Shown in pieces: positions 50,430 through 58,877 of a DNA stretch of 64,000 nucleotides. Position numbers and translations under genes: made by a program. Source of the stretch: Streptomyces sp. NBC_00536 (GTDB taxonomy: Bacteria; Actinomycetota; Actinomycetes; Streptomycetales; Streptomycetaceae). The notes beneath the pieces are model-generated. The model saw only the letters and a program-made list of their open reading frames with translations, was not told where the DNA came from and did no database searches. The stretch spans positions 2,418,001 through 2,482,000 of the forward strand of contig NZ_CP107819.1 of assembly GCF_036346295.1 (NCBI RefSeq), in the 5' to 3' direction. Every line of letters starts with the position of its first letter. The stretch's first letter is position 1.

Positions 50430-51230
50430 TCAGTGGATCTGGGTGACGATCACGTCGAGGGCCCAGGCCCGGCCCGGCTTCGCGGGGGGCGTGGTCTCCA
50501 CGGTGAAGCCGAGGTCCCGCAGGGCCGTGACCAGGTCGGCAGGGGCAGCGGGGACCGCCCCGGCCAGGAGCAGGTCACGGACGAGCCGCCCCTTGGTGGC
50601 CTTGTTGAAGTGGCTGACCACCGACCGCTTCTCCACCCCGTCCACGACCTGCGAGTGCAGCACCCGCACGGTCGCCGTCCGCCCCGCCACCTCCCCCTTC
50701 GGCTTCCAGGCGGAGCCATAGGCCGCGGACCGCAGGTCCAGGACCAGCCCGTCGCCCGCCGCCTCGGGCATGACCTCCGCCATCGGGCCGCGCCAGTACG
50801 CCCCCAGCGCCCCCAGCCCCGGCAGCTTGACGCCCATCGAGCAGCGGTAGGAGGGGATCCGGTCCGTCATCCGCACGGCCCCCCACAGCCCGGAGAAGAC
50901 CAGCAGGGAGGAATCGGCGAGCGCCCGGGCCGCCGGGGTGAGGTCGGCGAGGCCGAGGGCGTCGTACAGCACCCCGGTGTAGATCTCCCCGGCCGGCCGC
51001 GCGGCAGCGCTCCGCAGGCCCGCGTTCTTGGCGACCTCGCCGCGCAGCCCTTCGCTGAGCCCGAGCACCTCGCGGGCCTTGTCCTCGTCGGCCGCGCACA
51101 GCTCGACGAGTTCGTCCAGCACCGCCGCGCGGGCGGGGGCCAGCCCCGGCAGGGACAGCCCCTCGGCCTTGAGGGGTGCGCCGGAGCCGCCGGCGGCCTT
51201 TCCTTCGGACGGCGGCAGCAGCACGAGCAC
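50430..51230 (-). CDS. yaaA: Peroxide stress protein YaaA family
   Basis: The 266-residue protein matches the YaaA/DUF328 family: LVLLPPSEGKAAGGSG at the N-terminus, GVLYDALGLADLTPAAR, SGLWGAVRMTDRIPSYRCSMGVKLPG and the late VVSHFNKATKGRLVR. In E. coli YaaA lowers free iron and protects DNA during peroxide stress. GTG 51230 is chosen because AAGGAG lies 7 nt upstream. It is divergent from the RNB ribonuclease and sits downstream of the iron island, although no iron box was found before it. Confidence 0.9.
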   Translation of the reverse strand: MLVLLPPSEGKAAGGSGAPLKAEGLSLPGLAPARAAVLDELVELCAADEDKAREVLGLSEGLRGEVAKNAGLRSAAARPAGEIYTGVLYDALGLADLTPAARALADSSLLVFSGLWGAVRMTDRIPSYRCSMGVKLPGLGALGAYWRGPMAEVMPEAAGDGLVLDLRSAAYGSAWKPKGEVAGRTATVRVLHSQVVDGVEKRSVVSHFNKATKGRLVRDLLLAGAVPAAPADLVTALRDLGFTVETTPPAKPGRAWALDVIVTQIH

Positions 51231-51329
51231 GGTGGTTCTCCTTCGGTACGGCCGAAACGGCGCGCGGCGGGGGGTGCGGCCCCCCGGCCAGAGTAGACGG
51301 CTCGCCGCGCCGCTCCGCCGCCCCGGCCA

Positions 51330-51335
51330 TAGGCT
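51330..51335 (+). promoter_or_regulatory. -10 box TAGGCT, predicted leaderless start
   Basis: TAGGCT is followed by 6 nt and ATG 51342; no ribosome-binding site precedes the start. Confidence 0.6.
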
Positions 51336-51341
51336 CGGTCC

Positions 51342-52805
51342 ATGCCACGCCGTCACCTGCACATGACCGGCGCGGACGGGGCTGCTCTGTCGGCCGCGCT
51401 GCGCGACCTGCGGACGCGGCTGGGCGTGCCGCAGGACTTCCCTCCGGAGGTACGGGCGGAGGCCGAGCGGGCCGCGAAGGCACCCCGGCCACCCGCCCCG
51501 AACGCCCCGGACGTCCTGGACGCCACCGACCTCGCCCTGTTCACCATCGATCCGCCGACCTCCACCGATCTGGACCAGGCCATGCACCTGGCCCGGCGGC
51601 CGGGCGGCGGGTTCCGGGTGCACTACGCGATCGCGGACGTGGCGGCCTTCGTCACCCCGGGCGGCGCCCTGGACGCGGAGGCGCACCGCCGGGTGACGAC
51701 CCTGTACTTCCCCGACGGGAGGGTCCCGCTGCATCCCCCGGTCCTGTCCGAGGGCGCGGCGAGCCTGCTGCCCGGCCAGACCTGCCCGGCGCTGCTGTGG
51801 CGGCTCGACCTGGACGCGGACGGCCGGGTGGTGTCCACCGAGGTCCGGCGGGCGCTCGTACGGAGCCGCGCGAAGCTGGATTACGAGGGCGTCCAGAAGA
51901 TGATCGACGGCGGCACCGCGGAGGAGCCGCTCGCCCTGCTGAAGGACATCGGGGCGCTGCGCGAGGCGCTGGAGACCGAGCGCGGCGGGATCTCGCTGAA
52001 CGTGCCCGAGCAGGAGGTCGTGGAGCAGGACGGCACGTACACGCTGGTCTACCGGGCCCCGCTGCCCGCGGACGGCTGGAACGCGCAGATCTCGCTGATG
52101 ACGGGCATGGCGGCCGCGGACCTGATGATCGCGTCGGGCACCGGCATCCTGCGCACCCTGCCCTCGGCCCCCGACGGCGCGGTGGGCCGGCTGCGGCGGG
52201 CCGCGCAGGCGCTGCGCATCGACTGGCCGCACCACGTGCCGTACGCGCAGCTGGTGCGCTCCCTGGACCCGCACCTCCCGGCGCACGCGGCGTTCCTCCA
52301 GGAGTGCACGGCGCTGCTGCGCGGGGCCGGGTACACGGCCTTCACGAACGGTGAGGTCCCGTCCCCGGCGCTGCACGCGGCGGTCGCGGCGCCGTACGCG
52401 CACTGCACGGCCCCGCTGCGCCGGCTCGTCGACCGGTATTCCGGCGAGCTGTGCCTGGCCGCGGTGGCGGGCACGGCCGCGCCGGAGTGGGCGGTGGCGG
52501 CGCTGGCGACCCTGCCGAAGGAGATGGCGGACGGGACCCGGCTGGCCAACGCGGTGGAGCGGGGCTGTGTGGACCTGGTGGAGGCGGCGCTCCTCAAGGA
52601 CCGCGTGGGCGAGACCTTCGAGGCCACGGTGATCGACGTCAAGGACCACGAGCCGACGGTGGGCACGGTCCATCTGGAGGACCCGGCGGTGGTGGGCCGC
52701 GTGGAATCGCCCGCGGCCCCGCTCCCCCTGGGCTCCCGCATCCGGGTCACGCTGACCTCCGCGGACCCGGCGACGGCGGCGGGCGTGCTGTTCACCGTGG
52801 CGTAG
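51342..52805 (+). CDS. RNB-domain ribonuclease (RNase II/R family)
   Basis: The 487-residue protein is an RNase II-type 3'-5' exoribonuclease core: FTIDPPTSTDLDQAMHL (metal site), VHYAIADVAAFV, YFPDGRVPLHPPVLSEGAASLLPG, ISLMTGMAAADLMI and HCTAPLRRLVDRYSGELCL. It is shorter than RNase II/R and lacks the usual N-terminal cold-shock pair and a clear S1 domain. In the metal site the last of the four aspartates (D210 of E. coli RNase II) is Gln, although the essential D209 equivalent is kept. It is probably leaderless. It lies directly upstream of rnpB. Confidence 0.9.
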   Translation: MPRRHLHMTGADGAALSAALRDLRTRLGVPQDFPPEVRAEAERAAKAPRPPAPNAPDVLDATDLALFTIDPPTSTDLDQAMHLARRPGGGFRVHYAIADVAAFVTPGGALDAEAHRRVTTLYFPDGRVPLHPPVLSEGAASLLPGQTCPALLWRLDLDADGRVVSTEVRRALVRSRAKLDYEGVQKMIDGGTAEEPLALLKDIGALREALETERGGISLNVPEQEVVEQDGTYTLVYRAPLPADGWNAQISLMTGMAAADLMIASGTGILRTLPSAPDGAVGRLRRAAQALRIDWPHHVPYAQLVRSLDPHLPAHAAFLQECTALLRGAGYTAFTNGEVPSPALHAAVAAPYAHCTAPLRRLVDRYSGELCLAAVAGTAAPEWAVAALATLPKEMADGTRLANAVERGCVDLVEAALLKDRVGETFEATVIDVKDHEPTVGTVHLEDPAVVGRVESPAAPLPLGSRIRVTLTSADPATAAGVLFTVA

Positions 52806-52833
52806 CCGGGATCCGCTCCCTCGTGACGGCGGG

Positions 52834-52839
52834 TAGCAT
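52834..52839 (+). promoter_or_regulatory. -10 box TAGCAT for rnpB
   Basis: TAGCAT is 7 nt before the first paired base of the RNase P RNA P1 helix at 52847, which fits a start site there. No clear -35 is visible. Confidence 0.5.
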
Positions 52840-52846
52840 GGTCGCA

Positions 52847-53262
52847 GCGCAGAACGACACAAGCGGGCGGCCGCGTCGGGATCTCCGGATCCCGCCGAGG
52901 AACGTCCGGGCTCCACAGGGCAGGGTGGTGGCTAACGGCCACCCGGGGTGACCCGCGGGACAGTGCCACAGAAAACAGACCGCCCGGGACCTCGGTCCCG
53001 GGTAAGGGTGAAACGGTGGTGTAAGAGACCACCAGCGCCTGAGGTGACTCAGGCGGCTAGGTAAACCCCACCCGGAGCAAGGTCAAGAGGAGTCGTCTCC
53101 GGACGGCTCTGCGCGGACGTTCGAGGGCTGCCCGCCCGAGTCCGCGGGTAGACCGCACGAGGCCGGCGGCAACGCCGGTCCTAGATGGATGGCCGTCTCC
53201 CCGGCGATCGCGAGATCACCGGGCGACAGAACCCGGCGTACAGCTTGTGTCGGTCTGCGCGC
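52847..53262 (+). ncRNA. rnpB: RNase P RNA, bacterial type A
   Basis: This is the catalytic RNA that matures tRNA 5' ends. The ends are set by helix P1: 52847-52864 pairs with 53243-53260 with one mismatch. Conserved core elements occur in order: GAGGAACGTCCGGGCTCC (52897-52914), ACAGAAAACAGAC (52968-52980), GGTAAACCCC (53060-53069), AGATGGATGGCC (53183-53194) and ACAGAACCCGGCGTACAG before the 3' P1 strand. The length of about 415 nt suits the expanded actinobacterial RNA. It has its own promoter and a strong terminator. Confidence 0.97.
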
Positions 53263-53281
53263 CTTCGTCATTGCGTCACAA

Positions 53282-53320
53282 CGGCTCCGGCCCGCACCCC
53301 TTGGGTGCGGGCCGGAGCCG
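53282..53320. terminator. Strong bidirectional terminator after rnpB
   Basis: CGGCTCCGGCCCGCACCC (53282-53299) pairs perfectly with its complement at 53303-53320 with a 3-nt loop, followed by TTT. It also lies 15 bp beyond the stop of the convergent RNase H gene. Confidence 0.9.
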
Positions 53321-53335
53321 TTTCCACCTCGGGTC

Positions 53336-54622
53336 CTACCTGAGGTGCGAGGTGTCGTTGAGCAGCCGCAGCGAGGCGTTGCCGTCGGCGTAGTAGGCCA
53401 CGGCAGAGAGCGAGGCCGCGGCCAGTTCCATCCGGAACAGGGATTCCGGTGGGGCGCCGAGGGCGAGCCGCACCAGGGTCTTGACCGGGGTCACGTGCGT
53501 GACCAGCAGCGCCGTACGGCCCGCGTGCGCGGCGAGCAGCCGGTCGCGGGCGGCCGCGACCCGGCGGGTGACGGAGGCGAAGCTCTCGCCGCCGCCGGTG
53601 GGGGCCGCCTTCGCGGACTTCAGCCAGGCGTCGAGGTCGGCCGGGAAGCGTGTCCGGACCTCGCCGAAGGTGAGGCCCTCCCAGGCGCCGAAGTCGGTCT
53701 CGCGCAGCCCTTCTTCGACCGTGACGGGCAGTCCGAGCCGGTCGGCGACGGCCTGCGCGGTCTCGCGGCAGCGGCGCAGCGGGGAGCTGACGATCGCCTG
53801 GACGGTGCCGCGGGCGGCGAGCGCGGCGGCGACGGCCTCGGCCTGGCGGCGCCCGGCCGGGGAGAGTTCGGGGTCGCTGCCGCCGCTGCCGGAGAAGCGC
53901 TTCTGCGGGGTGAGGGCGGTCTCGCCGTGCCGGAGCAGCACGAAGGTGGCGGGCGTCCCGAGGTCGGGCGCCCCCCAGCCGGGCGCGCTCGCCGCCGGAG
54001 CCTCGGCAGGCTCGTCCGAGTCCGCGAACAGCGTGTCCGCCCCCGCGGCCGGGGACGCCGAAGAAGGACTACGGGCCCCCGCGAGCGCGGCGCGGGCCGC
54101 GGCGGCGCCGGCCGTCGCGTCCCCGGGCGGGCCGGACGGCGGCGGGGTGGCCAGCGCCCGGGCCGCCCCGTGGTCGAGGGCGGCGGAGGAAGCGGAGGGC
54201 TCCCACTGCCTGCCCCGCTTGCCCGCGTCCATCGCCTCGTTGGCGAGCCGGTCGGCGTGCTTGTTGCGCTCGCGCGGGATCCACTCGTACGTCACCTGGG
54301 CGCGCGGCAGGATCCGCGCGGCCTCGGCGGCGAGCGGCTTCATGTCCGGGTGCTTGATCTTCCAGCGGCCGGACATCTGCTCGACGACGAGCTTGGAGTC
54401 CATCCGCACCAGCACCGTGGCGTCGGGGAACAGCTCGCGGACGGCGGTGAGGCCCGCGACCAGGCCCTTGTACTCGGCGACGTTGTTGGTGGCGACGCCG
54501 ATGTACTCGGCCCGCTCGGCGAGGGTCTCCCCCGTGACCGGGTCGAGGACCACCGCGCCGTAGCCCGCGGGGCCCGGGTTGCCCCGGGACCCGCCGTCCG
54601 CCTCGACGACCACGCGCGGCAT
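53336..54622 (-). CDS. Bifunctional RNase H/acid phosphatase
   Basis: The 428-residue protein fuses two enzymes. Residues 1-140 are an RNase HI-type domain (VVEADGGSRGNPGPAGYGAVV, AEYKGLVAGL, VRMDSKLVVEQM, NKHADRLANEAMD with the D-E-D-D set). After an Ala/Pro linker (about 140-220), residues 225-428 form a histidine phosphatase domain (FVLLRHGETALTPQKRFSG, the RHG catalytic His, and LLVTHVTPVK). The known mycobacterial homologue (Rv2228c type) cuts RNA:DNA hybrids and has phosphatase activity, possibly linked to cobalamin. The ATG overlaps the upstream stop (ATGA), so it is the last gene of the nif3-zinc ribbon operon. Confidence 0.93.
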   Translation of the reverse strand: MPRVVVEADGGSRGNPGPAGYGAVVLDPVTGETLAERAEYIGVATNNVAEYKGLVAGLTAVRELFPDATVLVRMDSKLVVEQMSGRWKIKHPDMKPLAAEAARILPRAQVTYEWIPRERNKHADRLANEAMDAGKRGRQWEPSASSAALDHGAARALATPPPSGPPGDATAGAAAARAALAGARSPSSASPAAGADTLFADSDEPAEAPAASAPGWGAPDLGTPATFVLLRHGETALTPQKRFSGSGGSDPELSPAGRRQAEAVAAALAARGTVQAIVSSPLRRCRETAQAVADRLGLPVTVEEGLRETDFGAWEGLTFGEVRTRFPADLDAWLKSAKAAPTGGGESFASVTRRVAAARDRLLAAHAGRTALLVTHVTPVKTLVRLALGAPPESLFRMELAAASLSAVAYYADGNASLRLLNDTSHLR

Positions 54623-55365
54623 CAGATGCCCGAGTCCGCCGTACGGACCAGGATGCGGCCGCAGTTCTCGTGCCGGACGACCTCGTTGCGGGCCGCGCTC
54701 TTGATCTCGTTGACCTCGGCCATGTCCAGCTCCAGGCGGCAGCCCTCGCAGCGGCGCTGGTAGAGCTTGGCCGCGCCGACGCCGTTCTGCTTGGCGCGGA
54801 TCTTCTCGTACAGGGCGATCAGCGGCGCCGGGATCGAGGCGACGATCAGCTCGCGGTCCTTGGCGACCTTCGCGGCGTCCGTGTCGAAGGCGGCGAGGGC
54901 GGCGTCGCGGCGCACGGTGGCGTCGTCGGCCTTGCCCTGGAGGGCGGTGACGCGCGCGCTCAGCTCGGCGACGCGCTCGGCGGCGGACTCGCGGCGCTCC
55001 ATGACGTCGAGGACGACGTCCTCCAGGTCGCCCTGGCGCTTGGCGAGGGAGACCAGCTCGCTCTGCAGGTTCGCCAGGTCGCGGGCGGAGACGCCCACGC
55101 CGGAGTCGAGGCGGGCCTGGTCGCGGACCGTGCGGGTGCGGACCTGGTCCACGTCCTGCTCGGCCTTGACCTGCTCGCGGGCGGCGTCGCTCTCCTGGGT
55201 CTGCGCGGCGACGAGAAGGTCGCGCTGCTGTGTCAGGTCGCTGGTCAGGGACTCCAGCTCAAGGTGCTCGGGCAGCGAGTTGCGCTTGTGGTCGAGCTGG
55301 GACAGCCGCACGTCCAGGGCCTGGACGTCGAGAAGTCGGATCTGGTCGGCGGGCTCGGCGTTCAG
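54622..55365 (-). CDS. C4-type zinc ribbon coiled-coil protein
   Basis: The 247-residue protein is mostly a long antiparallel coiled coil (about residues 10-180, for example SLTSDLTQQRDLLVAAQTQESDAAREQ...) followed by a C-terminal zinc ribbon with Cys in RRCEGCRLELD and VVRHENCGRILV. The family (zf-RING_7, CT398-like) may bind RNA polymerase or nucleic acids, but its role is unsettled. There is no ATG, GTG or TTG near the conserved N-terminus (NAEPADQIRLLDVQALDVRL); CTG 55365 overlaps the nif3 stop (CTGA) and has GGAG 7 nt upstream, so I propose CTG initiation. Confidence 0.85.
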   Translation of the reverse strand: MNAEPADQIRLLDVQALDVRLSQLDHKRNSLPEHLELESLTSDLTQQRDLLVAAQTQESDAAREQVKAEQDVDQVRTRTVRDQARLDSGVGVSARDLANLQSELVSLAKRQGDLEDVVLDVMERRESAAERVAELSARVTALQGKADDATVRRDAALAAFDTDAAKVAKDRELIVASIPAPLIALYEKIRAKQNGVGAAKLYQRRCEGCRLELDMAEVNEIKSAARNEVVRHENCGRILVRTADSGI

Positions 55366-56219
55366 TTGGGGGCTCCAGGGAGAGAAGGGGCGGAAACGGA
55401 CGGCGCGTGCGCCGTCCAGGGGTCGGTGACCGTGCGCGAGACGTGGGTCCGCAGACCCCAGCCGTGGCGCTCGGAGATCGCGTCGAGCTGCGCCGCGGCC
55501 TGTTCGCACCAGGGCCACTCGGTGGCCCAGTGGGCGGCGTCGACGAGGGCGAGCGGGGACTGCTCGCGCGCCTCGGACACCGGGTGGTGGCGCAGGTCGG
55601 CGGTGAGGAAGGCGTCCACGCCGGCGGCCCGCACGTGGTCGAAGAGGCTGTCGCCGGAGCCGCCGCTGACGGCGACGGTGCGGATCAGCGCGTCCGGGTC
55701 GCCCGCGGCGCGGATGCCCTGCGCGGTGTGCGGCAGCCGGGCGGCGGCGCGCGCGGCGAACTCGCGCAGCGTCTCGGGGTGGTCCAGGACGCACACCCGG
55801 CCCAGGCCCCGGCGGCCCTCGGGGTCGGTGGGGTCGGGCACGAGCGGCCCGGTGATCCGCAGGTCCAGGGCGCCCGCGAGGGCGTCGGAGACCCCGGGGT
55901 CGGCGCTGTCGGCGTTGGTGTGGGCGACGTGCAGCGCGATGTCGTTCTTGATCAGCGTGTGCACGACGCGGCCCTTGAAGGTGCCCGCCTCGACGGTGGT
56001 GGTGCCGCGCAGGTAGAGGGGGTGGTGGGTGACGATCAGGTCGGCGCCCAGCTTCACCGCCTCGTCGGCGATCTCCTGTACGGGATCCACCGCGAACAGG
56101 ACCCGGGCGACCTCGGCATCGGGGTCGCCGCAGACGGTTCCGACGGCGTCCCACTGCTCGGCCCGCGAGGGGGGCCAGAGCGCGTCCAGCGCGGTGATGA
56201 CTTCAGAGAGACGGGGCAC
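55362..56219 (-). CDS. Nif3-like dinuclear metal centre hexameric protein
   Basis: The 285-residue protein is of the Nif3/DUF34 family: WDAVGTVCGDPDAEVARVLFAVD, VTHHPLYLRGTTTV with the metal-binding HHP, and a late DLRHHPVSEAREQSPLALVDAAHWATEW with further His/Glu ligands. These proteins form rings with two metal ions per subunit; proposed roles include GTP cyclohydrolase-like or metal-insertion functions, none firmly shown. GTG 56219 is predicted leaderless from a -10 box 6 nt upstream. It heads a three-gene operon with four-base overlaps. Confidence 0.92.
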   Translation of the reverse strand: MPRLSEVITALDALWPPSRAEQWDAVGTVCGDPDAEVARVLFAVDPVQEIADEAVKLGADLIVTHHPLYLRGTTTVEAGTFKGRVVHTLIKNDIALHVAHTNADSADPGVSDALAGALDLRITGPLVPDPTDPEGRRGLGRVCVLDHPETLREFAARAAARLPHTAQGIRAAGDPDALIRTVAVSGGSGDSLFDHVRAAGVDAFLTADLRHHPVSEAREQSPLALVDAAHWATEWPWCEQAAAQLDAISERHGWGLRTHVSRTVTDPWTAHAPSVSAPSLPGAPN

Positions 56220-56225
56220 AGGCCA

Positions 56226-56231
56226 AGGCTA
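56226..56231 (-). promoter_or_regulatory. -10 box TAGCCT, predicted leaderless start of nif3 operon
   Basis: TAGCCT on the minus strand is followed by 6 nt and GTG 56219. Confidence 0.55.
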
Positions 56232-56302
56232 CCGTCCGTGGCGCACCCCCCGCCGACCAGCGGGGGTGCGCCCGGGGCGGAGGGTGCCACTTGACGGGGC
56301 TG

Positions 56303-57343
56303 CTACTTGACCAGGGAGGTCCGCAGGTCGTCGAGGACCTTGTCGGCGGCGGTCACGCCGAGGCCGAGGTACCAGGTCTCGTCCGGTACGTCCTTGGCCT
56401 GGCCCTTCTTGACCGCGTCCAGGCCCTTCCAGAGCGGGTTGGCCTCGGCGGAGTCCCGCTTGGTCTTGTCCTTGGTGCCGTAGACGCCGGTGAAGATCCA
56501 GTCGGCGGCGGCCTCGTCCATGCGCTCGGGGCTGATCTCCACGGCCAGTTCCTCGGCCTGCTGGTTCTGCGGGCGCGGGATGCCGGTGTCCTTGAGGATG
56601 GTGCCGATGAAGGAGGCTCCGGCGTACAGGCGGGTCTTGCCCGGCATGTAGCGCAGCATCGTGACGGTCGGCTTGTGCGCGCCGAGGTCGTCGCCGAGCT
56701 TCTTCGCCTTCGCCTGGTAGGCGTCGAGCTTGGCCTTGGCCTCGGCGGTCCTGTCCAGCGCGGCCGCGTTCAGGAGGTAGTTCTCCTTCCACGGGAAGCC
56801 CGGGCGGATGGAGAACACGGTGGGGGCGATCTTCGAGAGCGCGGCGTACTTGTCCGCGGAGCGCAGCTGGCTGCCGAGGATCAGGTCGGGCTTGAGGGCG
56901 TTGATCGCTTCCAGGTTGAGGCTGTTGACCGTGCCGACGGACTTGGGGGCGCCCGCGCCGTTCTTGAGGTAGTCCGGGATGCCCTCGTCACCCTCGGTGG
57001 GGGCGTAGCCGACGGGCTGGAGGCCGAGCGAGACGACGTTGTCGAGTTCGCCGACGTCCAGGACGACGACCCGCTTCGGGGCGGCCTTGATCTCGGTGGC
57101 GCCCATCGCGTGGTCGACGGTGCGCGGGAACTGCCCGGCCGCTGCGGTGGTCCCGAAGGCCGCCGTCTTCTTCGCGGCGTCGGAGAAGTCCTTGCCTCCC
57201 TGGGCCACGGCCTTCTTGTCCCCGCCACTCCCGGCCGGGGCCTCCTTGCCCGCCTTGCCGTCCTGGCCGCCGCAGGCGGTGAGGACGAGCGCGGCTGCGG
57301 CGGCGAGGGCGACGGCGGCCGTGCCGCGACGTCGGAAGGGCAT
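56303..57343 (-). CDS. Iron-siderophore ABC transporter substrate-binding lipoprotein
   Basis: The 346-residue protein has a lipoprotein signal (RRRGTAAVALAAAAALVLTAC) and a FepB/FhuD-like binding fold: KRVVVLDVGELDNVVSLGLQPVGYAPT, LEAINALKPDLILGSQLRSADKYAALSKIAPTVFS and a long C-terminal lobe. It should bind a ferric siderophore, perhaps a desferrioxamine-like one, and hand it to a permease encoded elsewhere, since none is adjacent. ATG 57343 has AGGAG 9 nt upstream. A symmetric iron box lies 42 bp upstream of the start, so it should be iron-repressed. Confidence 0.92.
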   Translation of the reverse strand: MPFRRRGTAAVALAAAAALVLTACGGQDGKAGKEAPAGSGGDKKAVAQGGKDFSDAAKKTAAFGTTAAAGQFPRTVDHAMGATEIKAAPKRVVVLDVGELDNVVSLGLQPVGYAPTEGDEGIPDYLKNGAGAPKSVGTVNSLNLEAINALKPDLILGSQLRSADKYAALSKIAPTVFSIRPGFPWKENYLLNAAALDRTAEAKAKLDAYQAKAKKLGDDLGAHKPTVTMLRYMPGKTRLYAGASFIGTILKDTGIPRPQNQQAEELAVEISPERMDEAAADWIFTGVYGTKDKTKRDSAEANPLWKGLDAVKKGQAKDVPDETWYLGLGVTAADKVLDDLRTSLVK

Positions 57344-57384
57344 GTCACAACTCCTGGAATGGGGGACGGAACAAGGTGGCGTGA

Positions 57385-57404
57385 TGCAGTTAGGTAAACC
57401 TAAC
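57385..57404. promoter_or_regulatory. Iron box before siderophore-binding protein gene
   Basis: GTTAGGTAAACCTAAC at 57389-57404 has 7-bp symmetric arms. The 19-mer 57385-57403 matches the DmdR/IdeR consensus at 14 positions. Confidence 0.8.
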
Positions 57405-57564
57405 CACACCACGCCACCCTAAACGCCCCGATATCGCACAGCACAATCGCCTCCCGCTTCACAGCCGAACCGCCGGGCGGCCACCCGTACGTGTGAAGTG
57501 CGGGCGGTCATGCCGTTCGGCAGGAAGCGCGAAAACTAGCTTCCTGACCGGAGGTGACGCAGGG

Positions 57565-58794
57565 ATGACTGCCTGTGCTGTTGAGGAGCCGGTGGCGGAA
57601 GCGACCACCGAGGGCGGAGCGGAGGCCGGACCCGAGCCGGACGCCCCGGCGGGCGGGGATGCGGAGGCCGCGCCAGCGGGGGTGGCGGGGCCCGGGTTCG
57701 TCATCGCCGCGGACGGCTCGTACGCCGCCCGGCTCGCCGGGGAGGGCCAGGCCCGCTACCCCGAGCGCTGGACCCTGGACGGCCCCGAGCCGTACGCCGT
57801 TCCGCTCCCGCTGGAGCAGCCCGAGGAGGCCGACACCGAGGTCCTCCCGCTGGCCGACGGGCGGGTGCTGATCCACCGCCGGGTCGCCGGGCACCACGCG
57901 TTCTCCCTGCTCTACCCGACCGGCACGCACGGCGGGACGTACGGCACCGCGCACGGCACGCACGGCCCCCGCACCGGGCAGCTTCCGCTCGGCGCCCTGG
58001 AGTGCGGGCCGCTGACGCTGCTGCCCCCGGCGCCGGACGGGCGCGGCGCGTACGCCCTGGCCGTCGGCGCGGAGTCGACCACGGTGTGGCAGGTGGCCGG
58101 GGGCGCCTTCGGTCCCGAGCGGGTCGCCGAGGTGCCCGGGCGCTGCTCGGGGGGCGTGTGGCTGGACCGGGAGGGGCGGCTGCTGGCCCTGGACCGGGAA
58201 CGGGACGGGCGCACCAAGGCCGTCGTGGTGGACCTGGGCCGCGGCGGCGAGGTCTCGCCGCTGCTCCAGATCGCCGAGGCCAGTGACGACCACCTGCTGC
58301 TGGCCGATCCGGACAGCGGGCTGCTGCTGATCCGCTCGGACGCGCCGTCGCCGGGCGAGGGGGCCCGCCTCGGCTGGGGGGTGCTGGGGAGTTCGCGTCC
58401 GGTGCGCTTCCCGGAGTGCCTGCGGGCCGAGGGGGCTTCGGCGGTGCCGTTCGCGGTGCAGCCGGGGCAGATGCTGATGCCGGAGAGCTGCGCGGTGGCG
58501 CTGCGGATCGGCGAGCCGGGCGTGGGCGCCGCCGCGGGTGCGGCCGGGATCGCGCTGTGGCGCCCGGCGGACCGGCACGTGTTCCGGCTCGGGGCGCCCA
58601 CGGGCTGGGTCGGTACCGGGCTGTGGTCGCGCGAGGGGCGGCTGCGGCTGCCGTACGCGACCCCGTCCGTCCCGTGCGGTGTGGTGAGCCTGGGGCTGCC
58701 GCAGAGCCCGCCGCCGCGGGTGCGGCTGGAACCGGAGCCGGTGCCCGCCGCCGCGCAGCGGCCCGTACCGCTCCAGCAGGCGCCGCTGCGGTAG
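57565..58794 (+). CDS. Hypothetical protein, possible beta-propeller
   Basis: The 409-residue protein has an Ala/Glu-rich N-terminal 50 residues with no signal peptide, then repeated strand-turn units of about 40-50 residues: DTEVLPLADGRVLIHRRV, GPLTLLPPAPDGRGAYALAVG, GGVWLDREGRLLALDRERDGRTKAVVVDL and GTGLWSREGRLRLPYATP. DG/EG turns followed by hydrophobic strands are typical of propellers, but no family motif is clear. ATG 57565 has a full anti-SD match GGAGGTGA 8 nt upstream, so it is probably well translated. It stands alone between iron and chitosanase genes. Function unknown. Confidence 0.75.
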   Translation: MTACAVEEPVAEATTEGGAEAGPEPDAPAGGDAEAAPAGVAGPGFVIAADGSYAARLAGEGQARYPERWTLDGPEPYAVPLPLEQPEEADTEVLPLADGRVLIHRRVAGHHAFSLLYPTGTHGGTYGTAHGTHGPRTGQLPLGALECGPLTLLPPAPDGRGAYALAVGAESTTVWQVAGGAFGPERVAEVPGRCSGGVWLDREGRLLALDRERDGRTKAVVVDLGRGGEVSPLLQIAEASDDHLLLADPDSGLLLIRSDAPSPGEGARLGWGVLGSSRPVRFPECLRAEGASAVPFAVQPGQMLMPESCAVALRIGEPGVGAAAGAAGIALWRPADRHVFRLGAPTGWVGTGLWSREGRLRLPYATPSVPCGVVSLGLPQSPPPRVRLEPEPVPAAAQRPVPLQQAPLR

Positions 58795-58877
58795 CAGCCC
58801 CTTCCAGCGACCCTTCCAGTAACCGTCGCTGACCGTCCGTCATATCGCGCCGGAGGGGTGTTCCGTGCGCCCGTTTA

